Assembly (NCBI GenBank): GCA_965279355.1 | Contig: OZ257155.1 | Coordinates: 1,054,001-1,118,000 of the forward strand | Direction of reading: 5' to 3' | Source: G965279355 sp965279355 | GTDB lineage: Bacteria > Pseudomonadota > Alphaproteobacteria > CACIAM-22H2 | Length of the DNA stretch: 64,000 nucleotides | In this document: piece after piece, positions 37,901-43,674 of the stretch | Position numbering within the stretch: position 1 is the first letter of the stretch | Layout of the letters: each line of letters starts with the position of its first letter | Made by a program: the position numbers and the translations under genes | Notes under the pieces: model-generated | What the model saw: only the letters and a program-made list of their open reading frames with translations | Database searches by the model: none | What the model was told of the DNA's origin: nothing

Positions 37901-38374
37901 GCGACGGCGAAACCACCCCGGATGCTCCGCGACGAGCGCTGAGTCGCGGGCCGCATAGGCGAGCTGGACGTCCATCATCACGCCCAGCCCTTCCCGCCGC
38001 GCGAGATCCACAAAGCGGCCGAGCTGCAGATCGTCGGACGGACCATCGGCATCGCGAAAGCGCCGGTCCAGGCGATAGGGATCGCGGACCGAATAGAGGC
38101 TGCCGCTGCTGCCGGTGACGTGAAACGAGTTCACATACACCCAGTTGAAGCCCATCGCCGCGATGCGCGGCAGGTGGTCCACCCAGTCGGAAACTGTGCC
38201 GGCCAGCAGAGGAAAGAGATTGTAGATGCGCGGGCCCGGTGCCATGGCCGACAGCGACGCTACGGCCGGTACCCGCTCGGCCTCGGCAACAGGCGCACGG
38301 GTGCGTCCTCCATCCAATGGAGCCAATTGCCCTGACCGGTCCGTCGGACGGCCGCTAAGGAGATCTTTTTTCAA
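34979..38374 (-). CDS. glgE: alpha-1,4-glucan:maltose-1-phosphate maltosyltransferase with extra N-terminal GH13-like domain
   Basis: A 1131-residue protein, about 470 residues longer than typical GlgE. The C-terminal part (about 495-1131) is complete: the GlgE N-domain (VVIEAVSPEIDRGDSPAKCV), then DVLYFPPIHPIGLTNRKGRN, nucleophile region GVRIFRVDNPHTKPVPFW (about 855), IFLSEAFTRPKMM (about 885) and FFTNTPDINPFF. The N-terminal part (about 45-480) is another GH13-like barrel (RIYNLFPLLAGTVSDWVDHL ... SISFPESHDTERA), but the nucleophile region reads GFEGFVCKSAHAVP, so Asp is replaced by Lys and it is probably inactive. The start is a TTG 30 nt after the predicted transcript start; ATG 38245 is the alternative. 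First gene of the trehalose/glucan operon. Confidence 0.93.
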   Translation of the reverse strand: MKKDLLSGRPTDRSGQLAPLDGGRTRAPVAEAERVPAVASLSAMAPGPRIYNLFPLLAGTVSDWVDHLPRIAAMGFNWVYVNSFHVTGSSGSLYSVRDPYRLDRRFRDADGPSDDLQLGRFVDLARREGLGVMMDVQLAYAARDSALVAEHPGWFRRRDDGSFVFPSTTDDHGRETAWHDIAALDYARVAEETEKTEYWARYLRHYLSLGFEGFVCKSAHAVPAALWRVLIEDIRGDHRGARFIGDTVGAKIGEIEALAGARFDFILNSAAWWDFRSDWLFEQQARLRRVAPSISFPESHDTERASAHAHDAGHLEAQMKLRLAFAASLSAGWMMPIGCEYGFRNKLDVIRTRKEDWEEQRVDLSAYIAELNALKDRDPVFNTEGGVQRVTSPGQDVVGLLRLSSGHLMNSREGALVLLNPGGRAQTVALSSIYPELGGRFDRFTDVTPGRTPLPITPETILTLEPGDVRLVRGDLFDRLKQTDRESDSAIRKAAQRRVVIEAVSPEIDRGDSPAKCVAGDLVTVTADIFMDGHDQIGAAILYRAQDETEWREAPMAFVDNDRWGGRFPTARNTTYLYTIEAWRDPFASWKRDFVKKRDAGQDVQVEIKEGRDLLQEAARKAPVAERERLKEILGTDGDIALLSDELEALLRRIGPRDFRTRYGRELPIIADRLAAQFSAWYELFPRSQSGDPARHGTLDDVIARLPYVRDMGFDVLYFPPIHPIGLTNRKGRNNSLKATPDDPGSPYAIGAKEGGHTALHPALGTIADFRRLVLAAHEHGLELALDFAVQCSPDHPWIKEHPQWFDRRADGTIKFAENPPKKYEDIVNPNFYRGVPDLWLALRDVISFWIEQGVRIFRVDNPHTKPVPFWSWMISDIQERHPDVIFLSEAFTRPKMMRKLAKAGFSQSYSYFTWRNTKAELTAYLIELAQGESRHYLRPNFFTNTPDINPFFLQSGARSAFMIRAALAATLASAYGIYSGFELCEGRPLPGKEEYLDSEKYEIKAWDWDRSGNIRAYITQLNRIRRRNPALHDFRNLKFYGSSSDQVLVFGKATPDRDNVILAAVNLDPHATQSTTFEIPLWEFNLPDHTSLRVNDEFSGESWSWQGKYQQVTLDPHANPAAIWRLDARV

Positions 38375-38414
38375 GATAGGTCGACGCGCGGGAACAGCCC
38401 CCTCCAGCGCGTTA

Positions 38415-38439
38415 AACGACGGGAATCACGCGAAGTTCC
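38415..38439 (-). promoter_or_regulatory. EcfG-type promoter (GGAAC-N16-CGTT) of the glgE-treS-glgB-glgX-treZ-malQ/treY operon
   Basis: Minus strand GGAAC at 38439-38435 and CGTT at 38418-38415, 16 nt apart: an exact match to the consensus. The expected transcript start near 38405 gives a leader of about 30 nt to the TTG at 38374. Confidence 0.82.
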
Positions 38440-38499
38440 GCGCACCAGACCTTTTTTCGTCAGACCGGCCCGCAGGCGCTACGTGTGTATCGCAAACGG

Positions 38500-39978
38500 T
38501 TAAGGAATCTTCGATTTCTCCGCCTCTGCCGACCCGCCGCCCAAATCTGGCATCATCCGCTTGGTCAGGACATTCCAGACATAGGTGAGGTTGATAGGCT
38601 CTGGGGGGTCAATCAACTCCAGTCCTGCCGCTTCGCTGGCCGCATCAAGCGACAAATCCACACGATAAGGAATCAGGCAGCGCTCGCCGCAATTGAGTTC
38701 CTCGATCGCCGCCAGGACCGAACCCAGCCGCTGTACCGTCTCCGCCACCTTCTCCGGGGCCACACATAGATGCTCGGCTAGCAGATCATGGCGGAGATCG
38801 CGAATGGCCTGCTCGGTCTCAGCAGTCGCCGCCTCGACCGCGATATCGCATTCCGTATCCACGCCCATTGAGCGGTTGTTCATGTTGGCCGAACCCAGCC
38901 GCACGAACCGATCATCGACGATGGTCAGTTTGGAATGGATGACGATCTCGCACTCCGGCTCCTTCTTTGCCACCGGAAAGAACACGCCTAGTCGGTCGTA
39001 TAGATCCGCCTTCCGAAGCTGCGCAAACAGCCGGTCGCGCTGATCGGCCATCGCATATTGCTCAAGCACACCCTGCGAGCGCCGCGTGACCAGCAGCACG
39101 ATCTCGGGCCCGTCGGGCCGGCGCAGATGCGCAGCCAGCATGTCGGCGGCCCCGACCAGCGCGAAATATTGCGTTTCGATGTAGAGAATCTTTTCAGCCG
39201 CGGCGATCGCGTGTGCGATCAACGCTTCGCATTCACGAACCTCCGGCCGTTCGCCGTAAGTCGGCAGTGTCCGCGCAATACCGATCGTCGCATTGCGAAT
39301 GACCGGCTCGATGCCATCCGGCCAGGGATCGCTGTCCACCGCGACAGGCTCCAGCAGTTCCGCACAGGCTGTCTCCCATCGCTCGCGCGTAACCTGCACA
39401 ACCGCAGAAGCTGCCTCGCCGTCGAACACGGACTGGAGATCATGCACCGGCGCATACGGCTCGCCGTCCGCGACACGGTACGGCATATCGGCACAATGCG
39501 TGCGCTCGTCCCAGCGATGGCGAGTGACATCGATCCCGCCAACGAAGGCCAGCCGATCGTCAATCGTTACGATTTTTTGATGGTGTGAGCTGCCGACCGG
39601 ATGCGCGTCATCAAGGCGATAGTGAATGCGCTCGTGTTTCCACCAGTCTTTTGTAAGGTAATTCGGCAGTTCGGAGCTTGATCCGTAAAAGACCGAGTTA
39701 CGCCAGATCAGGATATACACTTCGAGATCGGGGCTGCGCTCAACGAGGTCGCGCAGCATATCGCCGAGAGCCGCGTGCTGCGGGGTCAGCTTGAGTTCAC
39801 TGTCGAAATCCCAGCCGACGATGAAGATGCGCCGTGCCGCCTTCTCGAGCGAATTCGCGAGAGCGGCAAAATAGTCGCAGCCATCCACCAGAAAGGCCAG
39901 CCGTGTGCTGCTGGCAACCGTCCGGCAATTCAGCCCTGACCGAAGAATGCGGCCAGTCATATTGTTGTTTCGTTTCAT
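38500..39978 (-). CDS. phospholipase D / cardiolipin synthase-like protein (ClsB/YbhO-like)
   Basis: A 492-residue PLD-superfamily protein with two HKD motifs: SSHHQKIVTIDDRLAFVGGI (first, about residues 128-147) and IHSKLTIVDDRFVRLGSANM with NNRS (second, about 345-368). In E. coli the related ClsB (YbhO) is encoded with ybhN and ybhP, and homologues of both lie divergently here, which supports a phosphatidyl-transfer role at the membrane. There is no obvious transmembrane anchor. ATG 39978 is used; ATG 39960 is equally possible, and neither has a strong ribosome binding site. An exact EcfG promoter is 27 bp upstream. Confidence 0.88.
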   Translation of the reverse strand: MKRNNNMTGRILRSGLNCRTVASSTRLAFLVDGCDYFAALANSLEKAARRIFIVGWDFDSELKLTPQHAALGDMLRDLVERSPDLEVYILIWRNSVFYGSSSELPNYLTKDWWKHERIHYRLDDAHPVGSSHHQKIVTIDDRLAFVGGIDVTRHRWDERTHCADMPYRVADGEPYAPVHDLQSVFDGEAASAVVQVTRERWETACAELLEPVAVDSDPWPDGIEPVIRNATIGIARTLPTYGERPEVRECEALIAHAIAAAEKILYIETQYFALVGAADMLAAHLRRPDGPEIVLLVTRRSQGVLEQYAMADQRDRLFAQLRKADLYDRLGVFFPVAKKEPECEIVIHSKLTIVDDRFVRLGSANMNNRSMGVDTECDIAVEAATAETEQAIRDLRHDLLAEHLCVAPEKVAETVQRLGSVLAAIEELNCGERCLIPYRVDLSLDAASEAAGLELIDPPEPINLTYVWNVLTKRMMPDLGGGSAEAEKSKIP

Positions 39979-40004
39979 GAAGTTCGCAGAGGTCGAGCCA
40001 CAAA

Positions 40005-40029
40005 AACGTTCGCGGTTTCCCTTGGTTCC
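40005..40029 (-). promoter_or_regulatory. EcfG-type promoter (GGAAC-N16-CGTT) of the phospholipase D-like gene
   Basis: Minus strand GGAAC at 40029-40025 and CGTT at 40008-40005, 16 nt apart, an exact consensus match in the divergent intergenic region before ATG 39978. Confidence 0.8.
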
Positions 40030-40032
40030 TCG

Positions 40033-40057
40033 GGAACCGCATCCCCGCCCGATGGTT
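40033..40057 (+). promoter_or_regulatory. imperfect EcfG-type promoter before the ybhN-like gene
   Basis: Plus strand GGAAC (40033-40037), 16 nt, GGTT (40054-40057); one mismatch from CGTT. The -10 element is only 8 bp before ATG 40066, so a transcript from here would be nearly leaderless, which weakens the call. Confidence 0.35.
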
Positions 40058-40065
40058 TCACAGGA

Positions 40066-41031
40066 ATGAAGTCGCCGACCCGGATCCTGGTCATTGCCCT
40101 TGAAATCGCCGCGACCGCGCTGGGGCTCTATCTGCTCTATGGCGTCTTCGAGAAATACGACACCGGGGATATCGCCGGCGCAATCGGTAAACTGCCGATC
40201 GCCAATATCGTTGGGGCTGTCCTGCTTACGCTCGGTAGCTATGTCTGCGTCGTCGCCATCGAGTACACAGCGATGCTCTACGCCACCGACACAACAAATG
40301 GGCTGCGGCTCAAGGCCCGCGATGCCTGCTCCGCGCCCCGCGTCGCGGCAACAGCCGTGGCGGCACTTGGCGTCGGCCGAACCATGGGGCTGGCGGTCCT
40401 CAGCGGCGGTGCGATCCGCTACAGGATGTATTCCAGGGCGAACGTGGCCCCGGAGACGGTCGCAAAGCTCCTGCTCTTCGCCGGTATGACTGCAGCCGCC
40501 GGACTGCTGACCACAGGTAGCGGTGCCATGCTGTGGCATAGCGGCCTGATTGCCCGCTACATCGACTTTCCGCCCTATACGGTTCGTATCATTGGCGCAA
40601 TTCTGGGCATTGCCGTGCTGACCTATCTTGTGGCCTGCGCCTTCATCCAGTCGAATGTCCGGTTCCGCCAGGTCACAATTGCTTTACCTCCGCTCCGAAT
40701 GGCCTTCGCGCAGGTGATTTTCAGCAGCGTAAACCTCGCATTAATCGCGGGCGCGCTATATGCGTGTCTTGCGCCGTTCACGGACTGGGACTACACCCGA
40801 ATAGCGGCCCTCTATGTCGGCAGCGAAACGACCTCATCGGTGGCACACGTCCCCGGCGGTTGGGGAGTTCTGGAATACACGATGACGCGCTTTATCCAGG
40901 GATCGAATGTCATCGCGGGCGTGCTGGTCTTTCGCGCGATCTATCATCTGATGATGATGGGCGTCGGTCTTGCGATCTTCATCGCCGACGAGCTCGCGGG
41001 TGGCGTGCGATCCGCGATGAAGGCAAGCTGA
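40066..41031 (+). CDS. YbhN/UPF0104-type membrane protein
   Basis: A 321-residue integral membrane protein with about 8 hydrophobic segments, of the lysylphosphatidylglycerol-synthase transmembrane-region family (YbhN, MprF N-domain-like). Characteristic pieces are the first segment RILVIALEIAATALGLYLLY, GVGRTMGLAVLSGGAIRYRM, and VPGGWGVLEYTM...IYHLMMM, which match the conserved P-G-G-x-G-x-x-E and Y-R/H-x-x-x pattern. The ATPase or synthetase domain of MprF is absent. It is divergent from the phospholipase D gene and 19 bp upstream of the ybhP-like gene, recreating the E. coli ybhP-ybhO-ybhN set in a different orientation. The transported substrate is unknown; lipid flipping is inferred. Confidence 0.82.
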   Translation: MKSPTRILVIALEIAATALGLYLLYGVFEKYDTGDIAGAIGKLPIANIVGAVLLTLGSYVCVVAIEYTAMLYATDTTNGLRLKARDACSAPRVAATAVAALGVGRTMGLAVLSGGAIRYRMYSRANVAPETVAKLLLFAGMTAAAGLLTTGSGAMLWHSGLIARYIDFPPYTVRIIGAILGIAVLTYLVACAFIQSNVRFRQVTIALPPLRMAFAQVIFSSVNLALIAGALYACLAPFTDWDYTRIAALYVGSETTSSVAHVPGGWGVLEYTMTRFIQGSNVIAGVLVFRAIYHLMMMGVGLAIFIADELAGGVRSAMKAS

Positions 41032-41050
41032 ACCTTCACCGAAACCCGGC

Positions 41051-41797
41051 ATGACCGAAACCTTCCGCATCTGCAGTTACAACATTCATTCCTGCGTCGG
41101 TACTGACCGGCGCGCGAGCGCGGAGCGTATCCTGCATGTGCTGCGGGAGATAAATGCAGATGTCATCGCCCTGCAGGAAGTCGGCGGCAGCTCCCTCGTC
41201 GACGAGATGGAGCAGTTCAGGTATTTCGAGAAACATCTCTCGATGCAGGGCGTTTCCGGCGCGCATATCCGGCGCGGCAAATTTTCCTTCGGCAATGCGC
41301 TGTTTACCCGCGGCGAGATTCAGGATTTCGAACTCGTCGATCTCAGCGTCTCCTTTTTCGAGCCACGGGGCGCTGTCGATTGCACGATCCAGATCGGCAG
41401 ACAGACCGTGCGCGTCGTGGCGACGCATCTTGGCCTCTTTCCTCACGAGCGAAGGGAGCAGATCAATCGCCTCGCCGGCATTCTCGACCGGCGTCATCAG
41501 TCGCTCACGGTGCTGCTCGGCGATTTCAATATTTTCGGCCTCGAGCGCCGCAATCTGCGACAGATCGGACTGCCGACCCGCCCGCCCAAGCTGCGCACCT
41601 TCCCCACACGGCGCCCGCTGATGTCCCTGGACCGAATCTGGTCGTTGCCCAACGAGCGGGTTCATCAGATGCATGTGCACCGGACACCGCTATCGCGCAC
41701 GGCATCGGACCATCTGCCGATCGTCGCCGATATCACCATCGGTCAGGCCGGCGCGCGTGCGCGAGGCGACAACACCCCATTGGTGACGCACCTGTAA
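41051..41797 (+). CDS. endonuclease/exonuclease/phosphatase family protein (YbhP-like)
   Basis: A 248-residue EEP-fold hydrolase. Motifs: FRICSYNIHSCVGTDRRASA (N-terminal Asn site), ADVIALQEVGGSS (catalytic Glu), VVATHLGLFPHERREQINRL, TVLLGDFNIF (D-x-N) and RTASDHLPIVADI (S-D-H). All metal- and phosphate-binding residues appear intact. Family members cleave phosphodiesters or phosphomonoesters in nucleic acids or lipids; the ybhN/phospholipase-D context favours a membrane-lipid substrate, as an inference. It is 19 bp downstream of the ybhN-like gene and probably in the same transcript. Confidence 0.87.
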   Translation: MTETFRICSYNIHSCVGTDRRASAERILHVLREINADVIALQEVGGSSLVDEMEQFRYFEKHLSMQGVSGAHIRRGKFSFGNALFTRGEIQDFELVDLSVSFFEPRGAVDCTIQIGRQTVRVVATHLGLFPHERREQINRLAGILDRRHQSLTVLLGDFNIFGLERRNLRQIGLPTRPPKLRTFPTRRPLMSLDRIWSLPNERVHQMHVHRTPLSRTASDHLPIVADITIGQAGARARGDNTPLVTHL

Positions 41798-41799
41798 TC

Positions 41800-41825
41800 G
41801 GAACCGGCGCTCCAAGCGCCGCGTT
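41800..41825 (+). promoter_or_regulatory. EcfG-type promoter (GGAAC-N17-CGTT) with palindromic spacer
   Basis: GGAAC at 41800-41804 and CGTT at 41822-41825 with a 17-nt spacer. The spacer CGGCGCTCCAAGCGCCG is itself a perfect inverted repeat (7-bp stem, 3-nt loop), directly after the stop of the ybhP-like gene. It could double as a termination hairpin for that gene. Confidence 0.6.
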
Positions 41826-42021
41826 GACATCCCGTGAAGCAGACACCGACCAGAACCGCCACGCGTAAAAGGCCGCCGGTAACGCGAAGGCTCAGGCGCG
41901 CCCCTTGCCCGCCGCCCGCGAAGGCGATCCGTGGAAAGCGGGCGAACGTCCGGACAAGTCCAAGAAGCGCAATCGGCAGGAACTCGGCCGGCCCAAGGAT
42001 ACGGGTCGCCAGGGCGCGTGA
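41824..42021 (+). pseudogene. probable degraded small basic-protein gene, or non-coding stress transcript
   Basis: No intact gene spans this segment. From a TTG at 41824 the frame reads MTSREADTDQNRHA, then a TAA (41866-41868), then continues KAAGNAKAQARPLPAAREGD ... RPKDTGRQGA to a TGA at 42019-42021. The downstream part has a natural-looking small stress-protein composition (hydrophilic, Lys/Arg/Gly-rich) but no start codon of its own except TTG at 41905. An EcfG-type promoter lies directly upstream and a strong terminator directly downstream, so a transcript of about 240 nt is likely. It may be a broken gene, a gene with a sequencing error, or a small RNA. Confidence 0.4.
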
Positions 42022-42042
42022 TTCTCAAGGCTGCCCAAAGAA

Positions 42043-42070
42043 AAAGGCGGCCCCTCTCCGAGCCGCCTTT
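42043..42070. terminator. bidirectional intrinsic terminator
   Basis: AAAGGCGGC (42043-42051) and GCCGCCTTT (42062-42070) form a 9-bp stem with a 10-nt loop, with A-rich sequence on the left and T-containing sequence on the right. It can serve the rightward short unit and the leftward ferritin-like gene (stop at 42090). Confidence 0.8.
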
Positions 42071-42089
42071 CCGCTTATCACGCTAGAGA

Positions 42090-42623
42090 TCAGCGCGGGA
42101 TTCGCGCCATCAGCGTCGCCAAGTCTTCGGCGTGCTCCTCTTCCTTCTGAAGCAGACGCTCCATCAGGTTCTTGGTCGTCGGGTCGGTATCGCCGAGCCA
42201 GCGGACGATTTCGGAATAAAGCTCCACGGCCACACGCTCGGCGACGAGATCCTCCTCGATCATTGAGACCAGATCGTTGCCTTCCACATACTGCGCGTGG
42301 CTGCGCGTCGCGAGCCCTTCCGGATTCAGGTTTGGTTTGCCGTTGAGCTGGGAAATCCGCTCGGCAACCCAGTCGGCGTGCTGCTGCTCGTCCTGGGCAT
42401 GCTCCAGGAACTCCGCTTTCACGGATTCCGAATGGATGCCGTCGGCCGCGTAATAGTGAAATTTGTAGCGCAGCGAGCAGACGATCTCCGTCGCCAGAAC
42501 CGCATTGAGGACCTCAATGACATGGCTGCGGTCGGCCTTGTTGCCCGGAGTCACGGCACCTTCGGACATATGCGCGCGCGCCTCTGTGCGCATGCGCTGG
42601 ATATCGGCCTCGAAGGGGCCCAT
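42090..42623 (-). CDS. ferritin-like / bacterioferritin-family protein
   Basis: A 177-residue four-helix ferritin-like protein. Iron-ligand-like residues are visible in each helix: LNAVLATEIVCSLRYKFHYY (E), AEFLEHAQDEQQHADWVAER (E-x2-H and H), LVAERVAVELYSEIVRWLGD (E) and LLQKEEEHAEDLATLM (E-x2-H). Expected role: iron storage or protection of DNA and proteins from iron-driven oxidation in the cytosol. The ribosome binding site AAAGGAGA precedes ATG 42623. An exact EcfG promoter lies 37 bp upstream, consistent with a starvation/stress ferritin of the Dps-bacterioferritin type. Confidence 0.88.
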   Translation of the reverse strand: MGPFEADIQRMRTEARAHMSEGAVTPGNKADRSHVIEVLNAVLATEIVCSLRYKFHYYAADGIHSESVKAEFLEHAQDEQQHADWVAERISQLNGKPNLNPEGLATRSHAQYVEGNDLVSMIEEDLVAERVAVELYSEIVRWLGDTDPTTKNLMERLLQKEEEHAEDLATLMARIPR

Positions 42624-42659
42624 GGCAATCTCCTTTATTATTTGCTTACCGGAACACGT

Positions 42660-42684
42660 AACGTCACCGCCCCCGGCCCGTTCC
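42660..42684 (-). promoter_or_regulatory. EcfG-type promoter (GGAAC-N16-CGTT) of the ferritin-like gene
   Basis: Minus strand GGAAC at 42684-42680 and CGTT at 42663-42660, 16 nt apart, exact consensus. A transcript start near 42652 leaves a leader with AAAGGAGA before ATG 42623. Confidence 0.82.
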
Positions 42685-42710
42685 CCGGTAAACGCCCGTG
42701 CCTGATTTTG

Positions 42711-43565
42711 CTATCCCGCCTTGCGGGTCTTGCGCCGGCGTTTGGTGGCCGTGTGCGCATGCTGCGCCGCGCGGGGAGCGGCCCGTCCGCCAGCCTTGCC
42801 CGCGCTTTTCTTAAGCGCTTCAAAGAGATTAATGACTTCCGCCGAATGCTGTGGCTTGTGCGCTTTGGGCTTCACACCCTTCAGCTTGGCCTGGACCAGT
42901 TCACGAAGGGCGGCCTGATAGCGATCCTCGAACATCGACGGATCGAACTTGCCCTGCATCTGGGTGATGACCTTTTTGGCCAGCGACACCATTTCCTTGT
43001 CCAGCGCCTTGCCCTCGATGTCGTCAAAGAGGGCTTTCGGATCGCGCAGTTCTTCGGCCGAACGCAGAGTCGTCAGCAGCATTCCGCGATCCATCGGTTC
43101 GATTGCCACCGGCCGTTCTCGATTGGCCATGACAAGGGTCGCGATCCCAACCAGCTTCTCGTCGGAGATCGCCTCCTGGATCACGCGGAACGGCTCAATC
43201 GCAACCTTTCCGTCGGGTGCAAGGTAGTACGGCGCTTCGAAATACCGACGGTCGATCTCGGCCGCCTCGACGAATCGCACGATATCGATGGTGCGCGAGC
43301 TCTCGATCTTCAGCTCATCGAGTTCGTCCTTTTCGAAGAGCGTGTAGCTGCCTTTTTCGTACTCATACCCTTTCACCAGATCAGCGCGCTCCAGCACGTC
43401 GTCGGTGTCGGCATCGTGGGGCTTCATTTTCACCCGGTTGCCCGTGTCGGGATTGATCAGATGGAAATGGACCTGATCGGTGCTGGTCGTCGCCGGCATC
43501 AGCTTGACCGCGCAGGTCACGAAGCTGAGCTTCAGAAAGCCTTTCCACGCGCCTGAATAAGCCAC
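42711..43565 (-). CDS. ku: Ku protein, non-homologous end joining
   Basis: A 284-residue bacterial Ku that binds DNA double-strand ends as a homodimer and recruits LigD. The core beta-barrel starts WKGFLKLSFVTCAVKLMPAT and contains FHLINPDTGNRVKMKPHDAD, VKGYEYEKGSYTLFEKDELD and IDIVRFVEAAEIDRRYFEAP, all typical. The C-terminal tail is Lys/Arg/Ala-rich (KSAGKAGGRAAPRAAQHAHT...), a DNA-contacting extension common in bacterial Ku. I chose GTG 43565 because the frame's only earlier start, a TTG at 43610, lies upstream of the predicted EcfG transcript start; GGCGAGG sits at normal spacing. No ligD is in the window. Confidence 0.93.
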   Translation of the reverse strand: MAYSGAWKGFLKLSFVTCAVKLMPATTSTDQVHFHLINPDTGNRVKMKPHDADTDDVLERADLVKGYEYEKGSYTLFEKDELDELKIESSRTIDIVRFVEAAEIDRRYFEAPYYLAPDGKVAIEPFRVIQEAISDEKLVGIATLVMANRERPVAIEPMDRGMLLTTLRSAEELRDPKALFDDIEGKALDKEMVSLAKKVITQMQGKFDPSMFEDRYQAALRELVQAKLKGVKPKAHKPQHSAEVINLFEALKKSAGKAGGRAAPRAAQHAHTATKRRRKTRKAG

Positions 43566-43608
43566 GGAGAACCTCGCCGGATACCGTAGGGAGTCGTCGT
43601 CGTGACTC

Positions 43609-43634
43609 AACGCGGCGCCGGGCGACTCCGTTCC
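43609..43634 (-). promoter_or_regulatory. EcfG-type promoter (GGAAC-N17-CGTT) of ku
   Basis: Minus strand GGAAC at 43634-43630 and CGTT at 43612-43609, 17 nt apart, exact consensus, 43 bp upstream of the GTG start of ku. Confidence 0.8.
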
Positions 43635-43674
43635 GCCGGGCCGCCGTGCCCCAAAAATGTCGATTCAGGGGACC

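Noticed and set aside
41834..42346. 170-codon GTG frame after the ybhP-like gene
   Set aside because: It runs through the terminator hairpin and into the antisense of the ferritin-like gene; the Arg/Pro-rich product is not credible.
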